Below, piece after piece: positions 9,275 to 18,391 of a stretch of 64,000 nt of DNA. A program made the position numbers and the translations under genes. The DNA lies in contig JIBW01000003.1 of the NCBI GenBank assembly GCA_012970285.1, positions 310,001 through 374,000 of the forward strand. The letters run 5' to 3'. Position 1 is the stretch's first letter, and every line of letters begins with the position of its first letter. The notes under the pieces are model-generated. The model did no database searches. It was not told where the DNA came from and saw nothing but the letters and a program-made list of their open reading frames with translations. This DNA comes from Bacillaceae bacterium JMAK1 (GTDB taxonomy: Bacteria > Bacillota > Bacilli > Bacillales > Marinococcaceae).

Positions 9275-12250
9275 TTAGTTAATCGTAACTTCGTCGATAC
9301 TCACATAGGTTTCATCATCTACTTCGTCGCTAACATCATCAACAACGATGGTCACTACGTGTTGATCCTCTTCTAAGTCGGTTACTTCAAATGATCCATT
9401 GTTACCCTCTACCGTATCATAAAGCTCGCCGTCAATATACACAGAGGCTTCACCGAACGGTAAGTTCGATATGTTATTCCATTCAAATCCAGTACCAATA
9501 AAACTAAAGGTTGCCGTTGCTGCGGTTTCTTGAGAGTAACGCATCACGTGATCTGTATCATCATCGCGAGATTGTTCAGACCATCCGCCAACAAAGTTCA
9601 AGGCACCTTCAGCGTTAGGATTAATCGTCGTTCCTGATTCAGCGATTTTCATAACGTGAGTATGCTGTATCTCAACAATCTCACCATTAGAATCTATTCC
9701 AAATAAGGTAGCAGCACCGTATTGTTGAGCATCGAGTGTGCCGTCCTCTTCTATAGCGATAATACTGTCATCGCTACTAATCCATGAGGTAGTATCGTCA
9801 TTAGTAGGCGTAACGCTTCCTTCTCCCAATTCAAGATAGTGATCATCTTGTTCAACATGCGTTGTGTTGAATTGTAAATGAACGATGGACTCACCCTCAG
9901 CATTTGTTACAGTAACATCTGCATCGCCTTCACCAACAAGTAGGATTGAATTGTCGCCCGTTATTTGTGCGACATCTTCATTCGAAGATTGAACGTTAAC
10001 TTCGTCGTTAAACTCAGTTGGGATTGGTGTATTCGTAAAGTAAATGCCTGTGTCGCCTTCTGGAGCTTCGGATAAATCAAACCCACCGAGACTCCAGTCT
10101 TCTGTATGATTAGTAACTACTGTCATTTCACTCCAACCATCTAATGCAAAATGTTGAGCTAAGTGAGCGCGGTTAAACTGTTGACGGTTCATTGCAAAAT
10201 CACGCAAAATGTCTACTTGATCTTCCCATTCTTCAAGTGAAACGGGCTCGTTCCAGCGCTCAATATGATTTTGCATTTCAGGTGCTAATGCTGCATGAAA
10301 TTCATCAATTCGCTCTACAACATGATTCGCTTCAAAGCGAGTATTTAAATAATGGGCATAGCGATTAATGAATTCTTTTCTGAATTCATCATTTTGTAGT
10401 AATGACCGTAGCATAAATGTTGACCAAGCAGAGGCTTCGTTCGTCGCGTGCTCCAACGTGTTATGCATGGCAGAAGACTCGGTTGTCGGTAAAGCGAAAC
10501 CAAAGTCAGTATCAAACAGCGCCCAACGCCATTTACCATAAGGTCGTTCTCGCCAAATGTTCACATTGTTGTGCGGCCAGTCTACATTACCAAAGTAAAT
10601 TTGTGAAATATGGTAATCAATAACGTTATCAATATCGATTTCATTCTTAATTTGTTCATACATTTCTGGGTCTGAAAGATCTGCTGTTGTCATTATTGAC
10701 CGGAGTTGCATATAGTCATGATTCGAGCCTTCTACTTCTTCACCATGATTTTCTAATAGATCTAAGTCTTCTTCGGAAACGTCATGAGCAAACCTGAAGT
10801 AATGATTGTCATAACGCTCACGAATGTTAAATAATCCCCAGTCTTCACCGTTCACATAGAGTTTTGCTGGTCGATATAACTGAGTTTCCATATTTAAATC
10901 CTCAACGAGCGATTGCATCATGGCATCTCTGAATAGTGTGCGGTTCCAATCTTGACCCGAGTTTCTTAGTAAAAATCGGTTATAGTAATCACGTTCTTCT
11001 TCACCGAATAGTGGATGACGAAATCGGTTTTCCCCATAATCAGAGCGAGCATAGAATCGCAACGACTTTCGATCTAACGAGCGTGATCCGCCTCCGTGAA
11101 TCCGAATTCCAGCGTGTTGCGTTAACCCAACCTCACCATCAGGCTCAAATAATTGCATAAACACAGGACGTTCCCAATGTTGCCCACTTTGATGATAGTT
11201 ACCCGTTAAATCTGGATTCTGAGCATCTGGATTGTAGTAAATGCCTGGAGTGTAAATGCCGTATTCTTCATCCCAAAGGTTCGCTTCATCCGTGGCAATT
11301 GATACGATGGGCAAGTGACTTGCCTCATCTATAATGTAAGATTGCCCCTCTTCAGGTCCGTCTTCACCGGTACTGCTGAAGAACTTTGCACGAACGGTCT
11401 GCCCTTCGTTGATTGAGATGTTTTCATTATAGACAGGCGATTCTTCCGTTACCTCGCTACCATCCACGGTATAGCGGAGAATACCATCGGCTTCTGCTAG
11501 AGTATCAATTTCTACTGTGAAAGGTTCTTGATAAATGCCACCTTCTTGAGAAAATGTTACATGGTATTCTGGACGAGGAATGTCGATGTCTTCAATTTCA
11601 TCATACAAACTTGTTAGTGTAAGTAGATCTTCAATTGGGTTTCCTTCAACGTAAAGGCGTTCACGTAATAAAGGTAAGGTAAGTACTGGCTCAATGGATG
11701 TAATTTCGTTGTAACGTAAATTTAAGTCTTCAAGAAATTCTAATCCTGAGATTGAATCAATAGATGCGATTCGATTCTCACGAAGGTTCAAGTCTTCAAG
11801 GTAAATAAGTTCTGTTATAGGTTCAATGTTCTCCACGTGGTTTTCTCTTAGGTTAAGGCTCGTTAATGAGGATAATTCAGCTAAGTAATCAATCTCATGC
11901 ACGTTGTTATCTTCAAGAGAAAGTGTTTCAAGTCTTTCGAGTTCTGAAAGGATTGAGATGTCTTCAATTTTGTTATTCGTCAAATCCAAGGAAGAGAGCA
12001 TTTCAAAATGCTCCAGGCCTGAAAGGTTTTCAATTTGCTGGTTGGATAAATTGAGTGAAGTAATCGAGCGGGCGAGTTCTACAGTTACGCCTTCGTTTTC
12101 CTCTATTTGTAAATCTTCTCGTATTGCTTGATCTAAAAGTGGGTCCTCAAACGTAAGGTTTTGACCTTGTGCAACAATAAAAGCCCCTCCCCACGCAATT
12201 CCGGCAATAACGATTAGTACAAGTAATATCGTTATCTGTTTGCCTTTCAT
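9275..12250 (-). CDS. Surface LRR - chitobiase-like - CotH kinase - Ig-like protein
   Basis: A 991-residue exported protein with start ATG at 12250 behind AAGGGGG. Order: a hydrophobic N-terminal segment (about 6-27, possibly an uncleaved anchor); six or more leucine-rich repeats (about 64-225); a CHB_HEX_C-like beta domain (235-325); a CotH kinase-like domain (about 335-640) with IHGGGSRS...K, NVDWPHNN and FDTDFGF, where the Asp residues may match the catalytic and metal-binding residues of CotH; then Ig-like repeats and a C-terminal beta domain. CotH proteins of spores phosphorylate coat proteins; here the LRR and signal suggest action outside a vegetative cell. It is very acidic. Substrate is unknown; kinase activity is inferred. 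Confidence 0.85.
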   Translation of the reverse strand: MKGKQITILLVLIVIAGIAWGGAFIVAQGQNLTFEDPLLDQAIREDLQIEENEGVTVELARSITSLNLSNQQIENLSGLEHFEMLSSLDLTNNKIEDISILSELERLETLSLEDNNVHEIDYLAELSSLTSLNLRENHVENIEPITELIYLEDLNLRENRIASIDSISGLEFLEDLNLRYNEITSIEPVLTLPLLRERLYVEGNPIEDLLTLTSLYDEIEDIDIPRPEYHVTFSQEGGIYQEPFTVEIDTLAEADGILRYTVDGSEVTEESPVYNENISINEGQTVRAKFFSSTGEDGPEEGQSYIIDEASHLPIVSIATDEANLWDEEYGIYTPGIYYNPDAQNPDLTGNYHQSGQHWERPVFMQLFEPDGEVGLTQHAGIRIHGGGSRSLDRKSLRFYARSDYGENRFRHPLFGEEERDYYNRFLLRNSGQDWNRTLFRDAMMQSLVEDLNMETQLYRPAKLYVNGEDWGLFNIRERYDNHYFRFAHDVSEEDLDLLENHGEEVEGSNHDYMQLRSIMTTADLSDPEMYEQIKNEIDIDNVIDYHISQIYFGNVDWPHNNVNIWRERPYGKWRWALFDTDFGFALPTTESSAMHNTLEHATNEASAWSTFMLRSLLQNDEFRKEFINRYAHYLNTRFEANHVVERIDEFHAALAPEMQNHIERWNEPVSLEEWEDQVDILRDFAMNRQQFNRAHLAQHFALDGWSEMTVVTNHTEDWSLGGFDLSEAPEGDTGIYFTNTPIPTEFNDEVNVQSSNEDVAQITGDNSILLVGEGDADVTVTNAEGESIVHLQFNTTHVEQDDHYLELGEGSVTPTNDDTTSWISSDDSIIAIEEDGTLDAQQYGAATLFGIDSNGEIVEIQHTHVMKIAESGTTINPNAEGALNFVGGWSEQSRDDDTDHVMRYSQETAATATFSFIGTGFEWNNISNLPFGEASVYIDGELYDTVEGNNGSFEVTDLEEDQHVVTIVVDDVSDEVDDETYVSIDEVTIN

Positions 12251-12332
12251 AAAAGCCCCCTTTTCGTTACTAGTCATCAAAAATATAAATGTTATTAATG
12301 TTTTTAATATATCAAATTTAGTTGAAGTCAGC

Positions 12333-12365
12333 AAAAAAAGCACTGAAAACTTTTCAGTGCTTTTT
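12333..12365. terminator. Bidirectional-type terminator after the first LCP gene
   Basis: Stem GCACTGAA / TTCAGTGC with a 5-nt loop, flanked by A7 and T5. It lies downstream of the minus-strand LCP gene and upstream of the CotH protein gene. Confidence 0.88.
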
Positions 12366-12373
12366 AAGTATCA

Positions 12374-13399
12374 TTAGTCGTTTTGTTTCTCACCAGCGGT
12401 TTCGGTGTGGTCCATAGGGCTAGAATCATCAAGCTCTAGATGATTTCGTAAAGCAATTCTTGAATTAGCTAATGATGTGTCGTCCACATCAAAGTAAAAT
12501 ACCCCATTCACGTAAGTGCCTTCGCCTTCTAATTGATGTCGTTCAATGTCATCAAGTGAAGTAACGTAATTATGAAAAGCACTGATGTTGTTGAAACTAC
12601 CGAAATTGTGTTTCATATTGTTTTGTATGTCTTGAAAAGCTTGGCTGTAGTTAGAGAGGTTAGAAATTGATGTCGCCTCTTCAATAAGTGCCTGAATCAC
12701 TTCGGTTTGTCGCTCCCCACGAGCGAGGTCACCATCCGATTTACGGTGACGAACGTAAGCGAGAGCCTCTTCCCCAGTTAACGTTTGTTCACCGGCCTGA
12801 ATGTGATAGGCATCTGGGTTTCCGTCTGCATCTTGTTCGCTGAAAGCATGAGATGCATCAACGTCAACGCCATCAAACGTATTTACAATATCAATAAATG
12901 CTTGGAAGTTAAGTGTCACATAATAATCGACAGGTATATCGAGGTAGTTCTCGACCGTTTCAACGGCAAGGTCAGTACCTCCAAATGAATGTGCGTGATT
13001 AATTTTGTCACGAGCTTCTCGACCTGGGATGTTGACGTAAGAATCACGAGGGATGCTTAACATCTTTACAGATTGTTCGGTGTGATTAAATGTTGCAAGT
13101 ACAATGGCGTCAGAAATGCCTGAAACTTGACCATCACGATTGTCTACACCTAGAAATAAAACGGATATATTGTCTATAGAAGGGTCAACTTCAACATCTC
13201 GTTGCTTTGATACCGTTCCTCGATCAAGTTGAACATCGGTATCACGAGTAATTTGATCTGCTTGGTAAATCGTATATGCAAGTCCAACCCCTACAGCAAT
13301 AAAAGCCAGTGATGCAAGAGTAATCATTGAAACTATGATACGTTTCCTTCGACGTCTTTTGCGTTCAAGACGCAAGGAACGTGTTTGTTCTCTCGCCAT
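12374..13399 (-). CDS. LytR-CpsA-Psr (LCP) family wall-polymer ligase
   Basis: A 341-residue membrane protein. ATG at 13399 is preceded by GGAG at 8 nt; the upstream ATG lies inside that SD. A very basic cytoplasmic N-terminus precedes one membrane helix (about 25-45), then an extracellular LCP domain with the hallmarks LFLGVDNR, SIPRDSYV, INHAHSFGG and YVRHRKSDGDLARGERQ, whose Arg and Asp residues bind polyprenyl pyrophosphate. LCP enzymes transfer teichoic acids or secondary wall polymers from lipid carriers to peptidoglycan. It is one of two tandem paralogues. In B. subtilis tagU (lytR) lies in the same neighbourhood, beside yvyE and degSU. The polymer is unknown; SLH-binding polymer is possible. 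Confidence 0.9.
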   Translation of the reverse strand: MAREQTRSLRLERKRRRRKRIIVSMITLASLAFIAVGVGLAYTIYQADQITRDTDVQLDRGTVSKQRDVEVDPSIDNISVLFLGVDNRDGQVSGISDAIVLATFNHTEQSVKMLSIPRDSYVNIPGREARDKINHAHSFGGTDLAVETVENYLDIPVDYYVTLNFQAFIDIVNTFDGVDVDASHAFSEQDADGNPDAYHIQAGEQTLTGEEALAYVRHRKSDGDLARGERQTEVIQALIEEATSISNLSNYSQAFQDIQNNMKHNFGSFNNISAFHNYVTSLDDIERHQLEGEGTYVNGVFYFDVDDTSLANSRIALRNHLELDDSSPMDHTETAGEKQND

Positions 13400-13452
13400 A
13401 AAGCTGGCTCCTTCCATGCTTCGTTCACTTTAATTCGAGACACATTAGATAT

Positions 13453-13482
13453 ATTTTACATGATTAGTAGAAGAAAAGTAAA
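13453..13482 (-). promoter_or_regulatory. Putative promoter of the first LCP gene
   Basis: Read on the minus strand: TTTACT, an 18-bp spacer, TAAAAT, about 55 bp upstream of the start codon. It suggests that the two LCP genes are not transcribed solely as one unit. Confidence 0.4.
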
Positions 13483-13521
13483 TAAAGTTATTTCTAAATG
13501 TGTCGGAATTTGTTGCCGAGC

Positions 13522-14520
13522 CTATGGCTGTTCGGAGTCGTCTAATTCTAGGTGATTTCGTAATTCTAATCGTGCATTTGCAAGCGATGTGTCGTCGATG
13601 ACAATCACTTCAGAGCCGTTAATCCGCTCAAACGTTCCTTCAAGCTGAAAACGCTCCATACTGTCTAAAGAGGAGGCATAAGAATGAAAGGCAATAATTT
13701 CTTGGAAACCTTCAATATTATGATTCATATTATTCTCCAAGCTTTTAAATGCCTCATCATAATTGCTAATGTTAGAAATTGATGTTGCTTCATTAAGTAA
13801 TGAAGCAATGACTTCCGTTTGGCGATTCCCTCGTGCGAGATCACCATCTGTGTTCCGGTGACGAACATAAGCGAGCGCCTCCTCACCATCAAGCTCTTGC
13901 TCTCCTTCATCAATAAAGATTGCATCAGGGTTGTGTTCTGAATCTTGTTCGGAAAACGAAATATCGGAATCAACCGTAATGCCACCAAACGTATCAACGA
14001 TTTCTATGAATGCTTGAAAGTTAATCGTCGCGTAATAATCAACAGGCACGTCTAGAAAGTTCTCGACGGTATTGACAGCTAAATCGTGCTCGCCGTATGC
14101 GTGAGCATGGCTAATTCTTTCAGAACCGCGGCCTGGAATCTCTACATAGGAGTCCCTAGGGATGCTGAGCATTTTAACACTGGAGTCATCGCGATTGAAT
14201 GTAGCTAAGATCATCGCATCACTTCGACCAGAAACTGCGCCTTCACGGCTATCCACACCTAGAAAGAGCACGGATACGTGATCGTCTTGAATGTTTACTG
14301 GCTCTTGGTCAGCACGCAAGTCAGACACATCCCTCGGGAGTGGCTGGAATGTATCGTTTGTTAAGCCTGAGAGTTGCGACCATGCCCATGTTAGTCCTCC
14401 TCCTACTACGAGGAATAGAAGCGTCGCTAACGTGATGAAAAAAACTGCGATTCGTTTCCTTCTACGCTTCCTACGTATTTTACGTCGTTGAAGCGTTCTC
14501 GATTGTTGTTCTTCTTCCAT
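13522..14520 (-). CDS. Second LCP family wall-polymer ligase
   Basis: A 332-residue paralogue of the neighbouring LCP protein, starting at ATG 14520 after AAAGGAGG. It has the same layout: Arg/Lys-rich N-terminus, one membrane helix (about 25-47), then an LCP domain with LFLGVDSR, SIPRDSYV, ISHAHAYG and YVRHRNTDGDLARG. The core motifs are nearly identical between the two proteins while the N-terminal extracellular stretch and C-terminus differ. This looks like an old tandem duplication whose copies may serve different polymers. Confidence 0.9.
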   Translation of the reverse strand: MEEEQQSRTLQRRKIRRKRRRKRIAVFFITLATLLFLVVGGGLTWAWSQLSGLTNDTFQPLPRDVSDLRADQEPVNIQDDHVSVLFLGVDSREGAVSGRSDAMILATFNRDDSSVKMLSIPRDSYVEIPGRGSERISHAHAYGEHDLAVNTVENFLDVPVDYYATINFQAFIEIVDTFGGITVDSDISFSEQDSEHNPDAIFIDEGEQELDGEEALAYVRHRNTDGDLARGNRQTEVIASLLNEATSISNISNYDEAFKSLENNMNHNIEGFQEIIAFHSYASSLDSMERFQLEGTFERINGSEVIVIDDTSLANARLELRNHLELDDSEQP

Positions 14521-14540
14521 AGGAACCTCCTTTCTTGACT

Positions 14541-14554
14541 ATTTCCCGGGAAAT
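14541..14554. promoter_or_regulatory. Perfect 14-bp palindrome upstream of second LCP gene
   Basis: ATTTCCCGGGAAAT is a perfect palindrome about 20 bp upstream of the LCP start codon, in the 60-bp gap after yvyE. It could be an operator or an mRNA leader element. No T-tract follows, so it is not a typical terminator. Confidence 0.35.
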
Positions 14555-14580
14555 TTGTCTAAGATTGTTAGTTGTTGGAT

Positions 14581-15222
14581 TTATCTTTTTTCACGATCTT
14601 CTTCAACATAGGACGTTTCTGTTGCGTTGAACGTTACACGATCATTCGAGATTTCCACGAGCCATTCTTCATAAGGTGTCGTTTCTTTAACAGATACAGC
14701 TGTGAAAAACGTTACATTTTCTGCATAGTTTATGTCAATTAACGTGTACTTTGACTGACGGAGCTCATTTTCTATTTTCCCTAATAATTCGTAGGAACAC
14801 GTGACTTCGTAGTGTTGCATTAGACTTCGTTTGACTGCTCCAATTTCTTCAATCCCTATAGAAACACTACTGCCGTACGCACGAATTAACCCGCCTGCGC
14901 CGAGCTTAATTCCTCCAAAGTACCGCGTTACGACGACTACAGTGTCCTTTAGCTTCTGTTTAAGGAGGACATTTAACATAGGAACCCCTGCAGTGCCAGA
15001 AGGTTCACCATCATCATTGGCTTTTTGAACCTCATCGTTTTCACCGATGACATAAGCAGAGCAGTTATGAGCTGCGTTCCAATGTTCTTTTTTTATTGTT
15101 TCAATGAATTGTTTCGCTTCTGCTTCAGTTGTTACACGCTTCATGTGTGTAATAAATCGTGATTTTTGTATCGTTTGTTCAGCTTGACCTGTTTTTTTAA
15201 TTGTATAGTACGAATTGAGCAT
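14581..15222 (-). CDS. yvyE: YvyE, YigZ/IMPACT family protein
   Basis: A 213-residue cytoplasmic protein of the UPF0029/IMPACT family. Conserved blocks are KSRFITHMKRV near residue 20, then NDDGEPSGTAG and the glycine-rich RYFGGIKLGAGGLIRAYG, with a C-terminal DUF1949-like half. The ATG at 15222 has only a distant GGGGAAA. Related proteins in eukaryotes modulate the Gcn2 kinase; the bacterial role is not settled. Its position divergent from degS is the same as in B. subtilis. Confidence 0.9.
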   Translation of the reverse strand: MLNSYYTIKKTGQAEQTIQKSRFITHMKRVTTEAEAKQFIETIKKEHWNAAHNCSAYVIGENDEVQKANDDGEPSGTAGVPMLNVLLKQKLKDTVVVVTRYFGGIKLGAGGLIRAYGSSVSIGIEEIGAVKRSLMQHYEVTCSYELLGKIENELRQSKYTLIDINYAENVTFFTAVSVKETTPYEEWLVEISNDRVTFNATETSYVEEDREKR

Positions 15223-15463
15223 AAAGTGGAATTTCCCCTTTCGAGACTGTAACTACTTTATAATGTTTTTGTAACACACGAAAAGCGATAAACATGATAG
15301 TGTCAGACATGTCAGCGTTTTGTATAACAACTAACGCAGAATATGTTATTTCTTGAACTTTTCTTCTTAATAGCCGTTTAGACCTCTAAGAATGTGCTAA
15401 AATAATCATATCGAATCGCACGATAGTGTCAAACAAACGATTCGAAAGGCTGGTGATTATGCA

Positions 15464-16609
15464 ATGGGTTCTAAACAATCGCTAGACCAAATCATTGAGC
15501 AAATGATGGAAACGGTTAGAGATAGTAAAGAACAGATCTTTGAAATCTGTGAAAAAACAAGAAAAGAATACGCGGGGTTGGAGATCGAATTAAAAGATTT
15601 GCGTGTGAAAGTTGCGGAGATTATTCGATTGACAGATCAGAAAGAAATCCATGCCAAATTGGCCCGCAACCGTTTAGCAGAAGTTAGTCGTGAATTCGGA
15701 AAGTACAGTAATGAAGAAGTTCGGAAAGCGTATGAGCATGCCAACGAACATCAAATACAATTGGCCGTATTAAATCAAGAAGAGAAGCAAGTTAGGGAGC
15801 GACGTGATCAAGTAGAGCGCAGATTGCTCGAACTTGAAGACACGATTGAAAGAGCAGAATTGCTTGTAGGGCAAGTGTCTGTCGTTCACAATTTCCTCGT
15901 TGGCGATTTACGTGAAGTAGGAGAAATTGTTGAAGATGCAAAAGAAAAGCAAGCTTTTGGTCTAAAGATAATCCAAGCACAAGAAGCTGAAAGAAAACGT
16001 GTTGCGAGAGATATTCATGATGGTCCTGCTCAATTATTAGCGAATGTATTGCTACGCGCTGAATTAGTTGAACGTCTCTATTATGATCAAGGCATTGAAA
16101 GTGCACTTCAAGAAGTTAAGGACGTTAGACAAGCAATTAAGATGAGCCTTGCTGACGTAAGACGAATCATATATGATTTACGGCCAATGGCTTTAGATGA
16201 TCTTGGGCTCATTCCCACATTGCGAAAGTATTTAAGCTCAGTTGATGAGCGTGAAGACCTGAATGTGAATTTACGTTTTCTCGTACTAGGCGATGAACGA
16301 AGAATGGAGCCGAATTTAGAAGTTGCACTGTTCCGCCTCGTTCAAGAAGCTGTCCAAAACGCATTAAAGCATGCAAATGCGTCTCAGATTATTGTTAAAG
16401 TACAGTTGCTACAAGAGCGGGTGCTGCTCATTATCTCTGATGATGGTTTAGGGTTTGATCAGTCAGAGAAGAAAGAAGATAGTTTCGGAATAATGGGTAT
16501 GAAAGAACGAATTAACATGCTGAAAGGTCAATTTACCATTGAGAGTGCAAAGGGTAAAGGGACTAAGTTAATGTTTTCCGTACCTGTTGAATTAAAACAA
16601 GAAGTTTAA
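15464..16609 (+). CDS. degS: DegS, cytoplasmic sensor histidine kinase
   Basis: At 381 residues this is close to B. subtilis DegS (385). A long N-terminal coiled-coil sensor region (about 1-165) has no membrane segment. The HisKA_3 box is RDIHDGPAQ with the phospho-acceptor His at 185, and the HATPase domain has N-box NALKHA, DDGLGFD and GIMGMKERI. It phosphorylates DegU, which controls exoenzymes, competence and motility. It lies directly upstream of degU and divergent from yvyE. Confidence 0.96.
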   Translation: MGSKQSLDQIIEQMMETVRDSKEQIFEICEKTRKEYAGLEIELKDLRVKVAEIIRLTDQKEIHAKLARNRLAEVSREFGKYSNEEVRKAYEHANEHQIQLAVLNQEEKQVRERRDQVERRLLELEDTIERAELLVGQVSVVHNFLVGDLREVGEIVEDAKEKQAFGLKIIQAQEAERKRVARDIHDGPAQLLANVLLRAELVERLYYDQGIESALQEVKDVRQAIKMSLADVRRIIYDLRPMALDDLGLIPTLRKYLSSVDEREDLNVNLRFLVLGDERRMEPNLEVALFRLVQEAVQNALKHANASQIIVKVQLLQERVLLIISDDGLGFDQSEKKEDSFGIMGMKERINMLKGQFTIESAKGKGTKLMFSVPVELKQEV

Positions 16610-16675
16610 TAGACTTTGAATTTTAACGCGAAGCACAAGGAGAATGTCCTTGTACGCGGAGAGGTGAGTATAGTG

Positions 16676-17395
16676 ATGTTAGATCGAGAACAAGATCAAA
16701 TAAAACTTCTTCTAATTGATGATCATAAGTTATTTAGAGAAGGTGTCAAACGAATATTGACAATGGAGAACGAATTTGATGTTGTCGCAGAAGGAGACGA
16801 TGGTAGCGAAGCTGCTGAACTCGTTGCGAAACATCGACCAGACGTTGTTCTAATGGATATTAATATGCCAGGTGTTAACGGTGTAGAAGCTACTAAGCAC
16901 CTCATTGAACGATTCCCTGATGTGAAAGTGTTAATTCTCTCTATCCACGATGATGAAACGTATGTCACGCACGTATTAAAAACAGGTGCTGCGGGTTATT
17001 TATTGAAAGAGATGGATGCAGACGCACTAATTGAAGCGGTGAAAGTGGTCGGTTCAGGAGGGGCGTATATTCATCCGAAGGTCACGCACAACCTCATTAA
17101 AGAATATCGTCGATTGGCTACAGGAGATCGTGTTGCGGCAACGAGCGATCAAACAGAGATTGGCTATAGAGAAGTGGAATACCGTAAACCACTACACATT
17201 CTTACACGTAGAGAGTGTGAAGTGTTACAGCTAATGACGGACGGTTTTAGTAACCGCATGATTGGTGAAGATCTCTATATTAGTGAAAAGACAGTTAAGA
17301 ACCACGTGAGTAACATTCTTCAGAAGATGAACGTTAACGACCGTACGCAAGCTGTTGTTGAGTCCATTAAAAAGGGCTGGGTAAAAGTAAGATAA
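16676..17395 (+). CDS. degU: DegU, response regulator
   Basis: A 239-residue NarL/LuxR-type response regulator. Start ATG 16676 follows GAGAGGTGA; an in-frame GTG sits immediately before it, and a longer frame from 16616 lacks a good SD. The receiver has the acidic pair Asp-Asp (LIDDH), phospho-acceptor Asp61 (LMDINMPG) and the conserved Lys in LLKEMD. The C-terminal helix-turn-helix (about 175-235) reads LTRRECEVL ... [11 protein letters not shown]. It pairs with DegS, 66 bp upstream, and its target genes include competence and flagellar loci like those that follow. It is about ten residues longer than the B. subtilis protein. Confidence 0.96.
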   Translation: MLDREQDQIKLLLIDDHKLFREGVKRILTMENEFDVVAEGDDGSEAAELVAKHRPDVVLMDINMPGVNGVEATKHLIERFPDVKVLILSIHDDETYVTHVLKTGAAGYLLKEMDADALIEAVKVVGSGGAYIHPKVTHNLIKEYRRLATGDRVAATSDQTEIGYREVEYRKPLHILTRRECEVLQLMTDGFSNRMIGEDLYISEKTVKNHVSNILQKMNVNDRTQAVVESIKKGWVKVR

Positions 17396-17401
17396 CAAAA
17401 A

Positions 17402-17434
17402 AGTCGGGGCATCCTACATGCTTCGACTTTTTTT
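17402..17434 (+). terminator. Terminator after degU
   Basis: Stem AGTCGGGGCAT / ATGCTTCGACT (two G-U pairs), 5-nt loop, then T7. Confidence 0.9.
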
Positions 17435-17508
17435 CTGTTTTTCTTTCATTTAGATTGAAAAAAACTTATAGTATACATAGGAACATAATGGAGAAGTGGG
17501 GTCCAAAT

Positions 17509-18354
17509 ATGTCAAAAATAGCGATTGTAACCGACAGTACTGCATATCTTGATCAGGAGACGATCGAGCGATATCAAATTAAAGTACTTCCTCTTAGCGT
17601 AACTTTTGGGGAAGAGACAATTGAAGAAACAAACCTTGGATACGAGAAGTTTTACGATAAGATGAGGAACTTCCCCAATTTACCGACTACCTCTCAACCT
17701 GCACTCGGTCATTTTATTGAAACGTACGAGCAATTAGCCAAAGACTACGATGCAATCTTATCGTTTCATTTATCCAGTGGGATTAGTGGAACGTTTCAAA
17801 CGGCTGTAAGTGCTGCACGTTCAATTGAACATGCGAAGGTGTATCCTTTTGATAGTGAAATCAGTTGCGAACCTCAAGCGTTTTTCATTAGGGAAGCTGC
17901 GCAGATGATTGAAGACGGTAAAGACGTCGATCAGATCTTCAAGCGTTTGTCAGAGGTGCGAGACACATTACAAGCTTACTTCATCGTTGACGACTTGAAT
18001 CACCTTCATCGAGGAGGGCGTTTAAGCGGTGCGCAACGCTTAATTGGTAGTGCGCTTAAGATAAAACCGATTTTAACGTTTGAGAACAAAGTCATCGTAC
18101 CGTATGAAAAGGTTCGGACGTACAAAAGAGCGCTGCAGCGAGTGTTAGATTTTCTTGATCAATCAGCGAGTAAAGGCAAACAAATAAATGCGTGTATCAT
18201 TCATGCGAATGCATTACCTGAAGCAGAACGAATTCAAAAGGAGATCCAGGAAAAGTACGATAACGTCACAGTTACCATCTCTTATTTTGGACCTGTTATT
18301 GGTACTCATCTCGGTGAGAACTCTATTGGAGTTACATGGTATGAAAGTAACTAA
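17509..18354 (+). CDS. degV: DegV family fatty-acid-binding protein
   Basis: A 281-residue DegV/FakB-type protein. The conserved N-terminal MSKIAIVTDST places the start at ATG 17509, although an ATG at 17488 in the same frame has a slightly better SD. Family motifs TTSQPALG, SSGISGTFQTA and HRGGRLSG are present. FakB proteins bind a fatty acid and present it to the kinase FakA; a degV gene beside degSU is common in Bacillaceae but the local role is not proven. Confidence 0.93.
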   Translation: MSKIAIVTDSTAYLDQETIERYQIKVLPLSVTFGEETIEETNLGYEKFYDKMRNFPNLPTTSQPALGHFIETYEQLAKDYDAILSFHLSSGISGTFQTAVSAARSIEHAKVYPFDSEISCEPQAFFIREAAQMIEDGKDVDQIFKRLSEVRDTLQAYFIVDDLNHLHRGGRLSGAQRLIGSALKIKPILTFENKVIVPYEKVRTYKRALQRVLDFLDQSASKGKQINACIIHANALPEAERIQKEIQEKYDNVTVTISYFGPVIGTHLGENSIGVTWYESN

Positions 18355-18378
18355 AGACGGCTTAGCCGTCTTTTTTTT
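18355..18378 (+). terminator. Short terminator between degV and comFA
   Basis: GACGGC-TTA-GCCGTC followed by T8 begins one base after the degV stop codon. The comFA ribosome binding site starts at the end of the T-tract. Confidence 0.88.
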
Positions 18379-18391
18379 AGGAGGGATGCAT

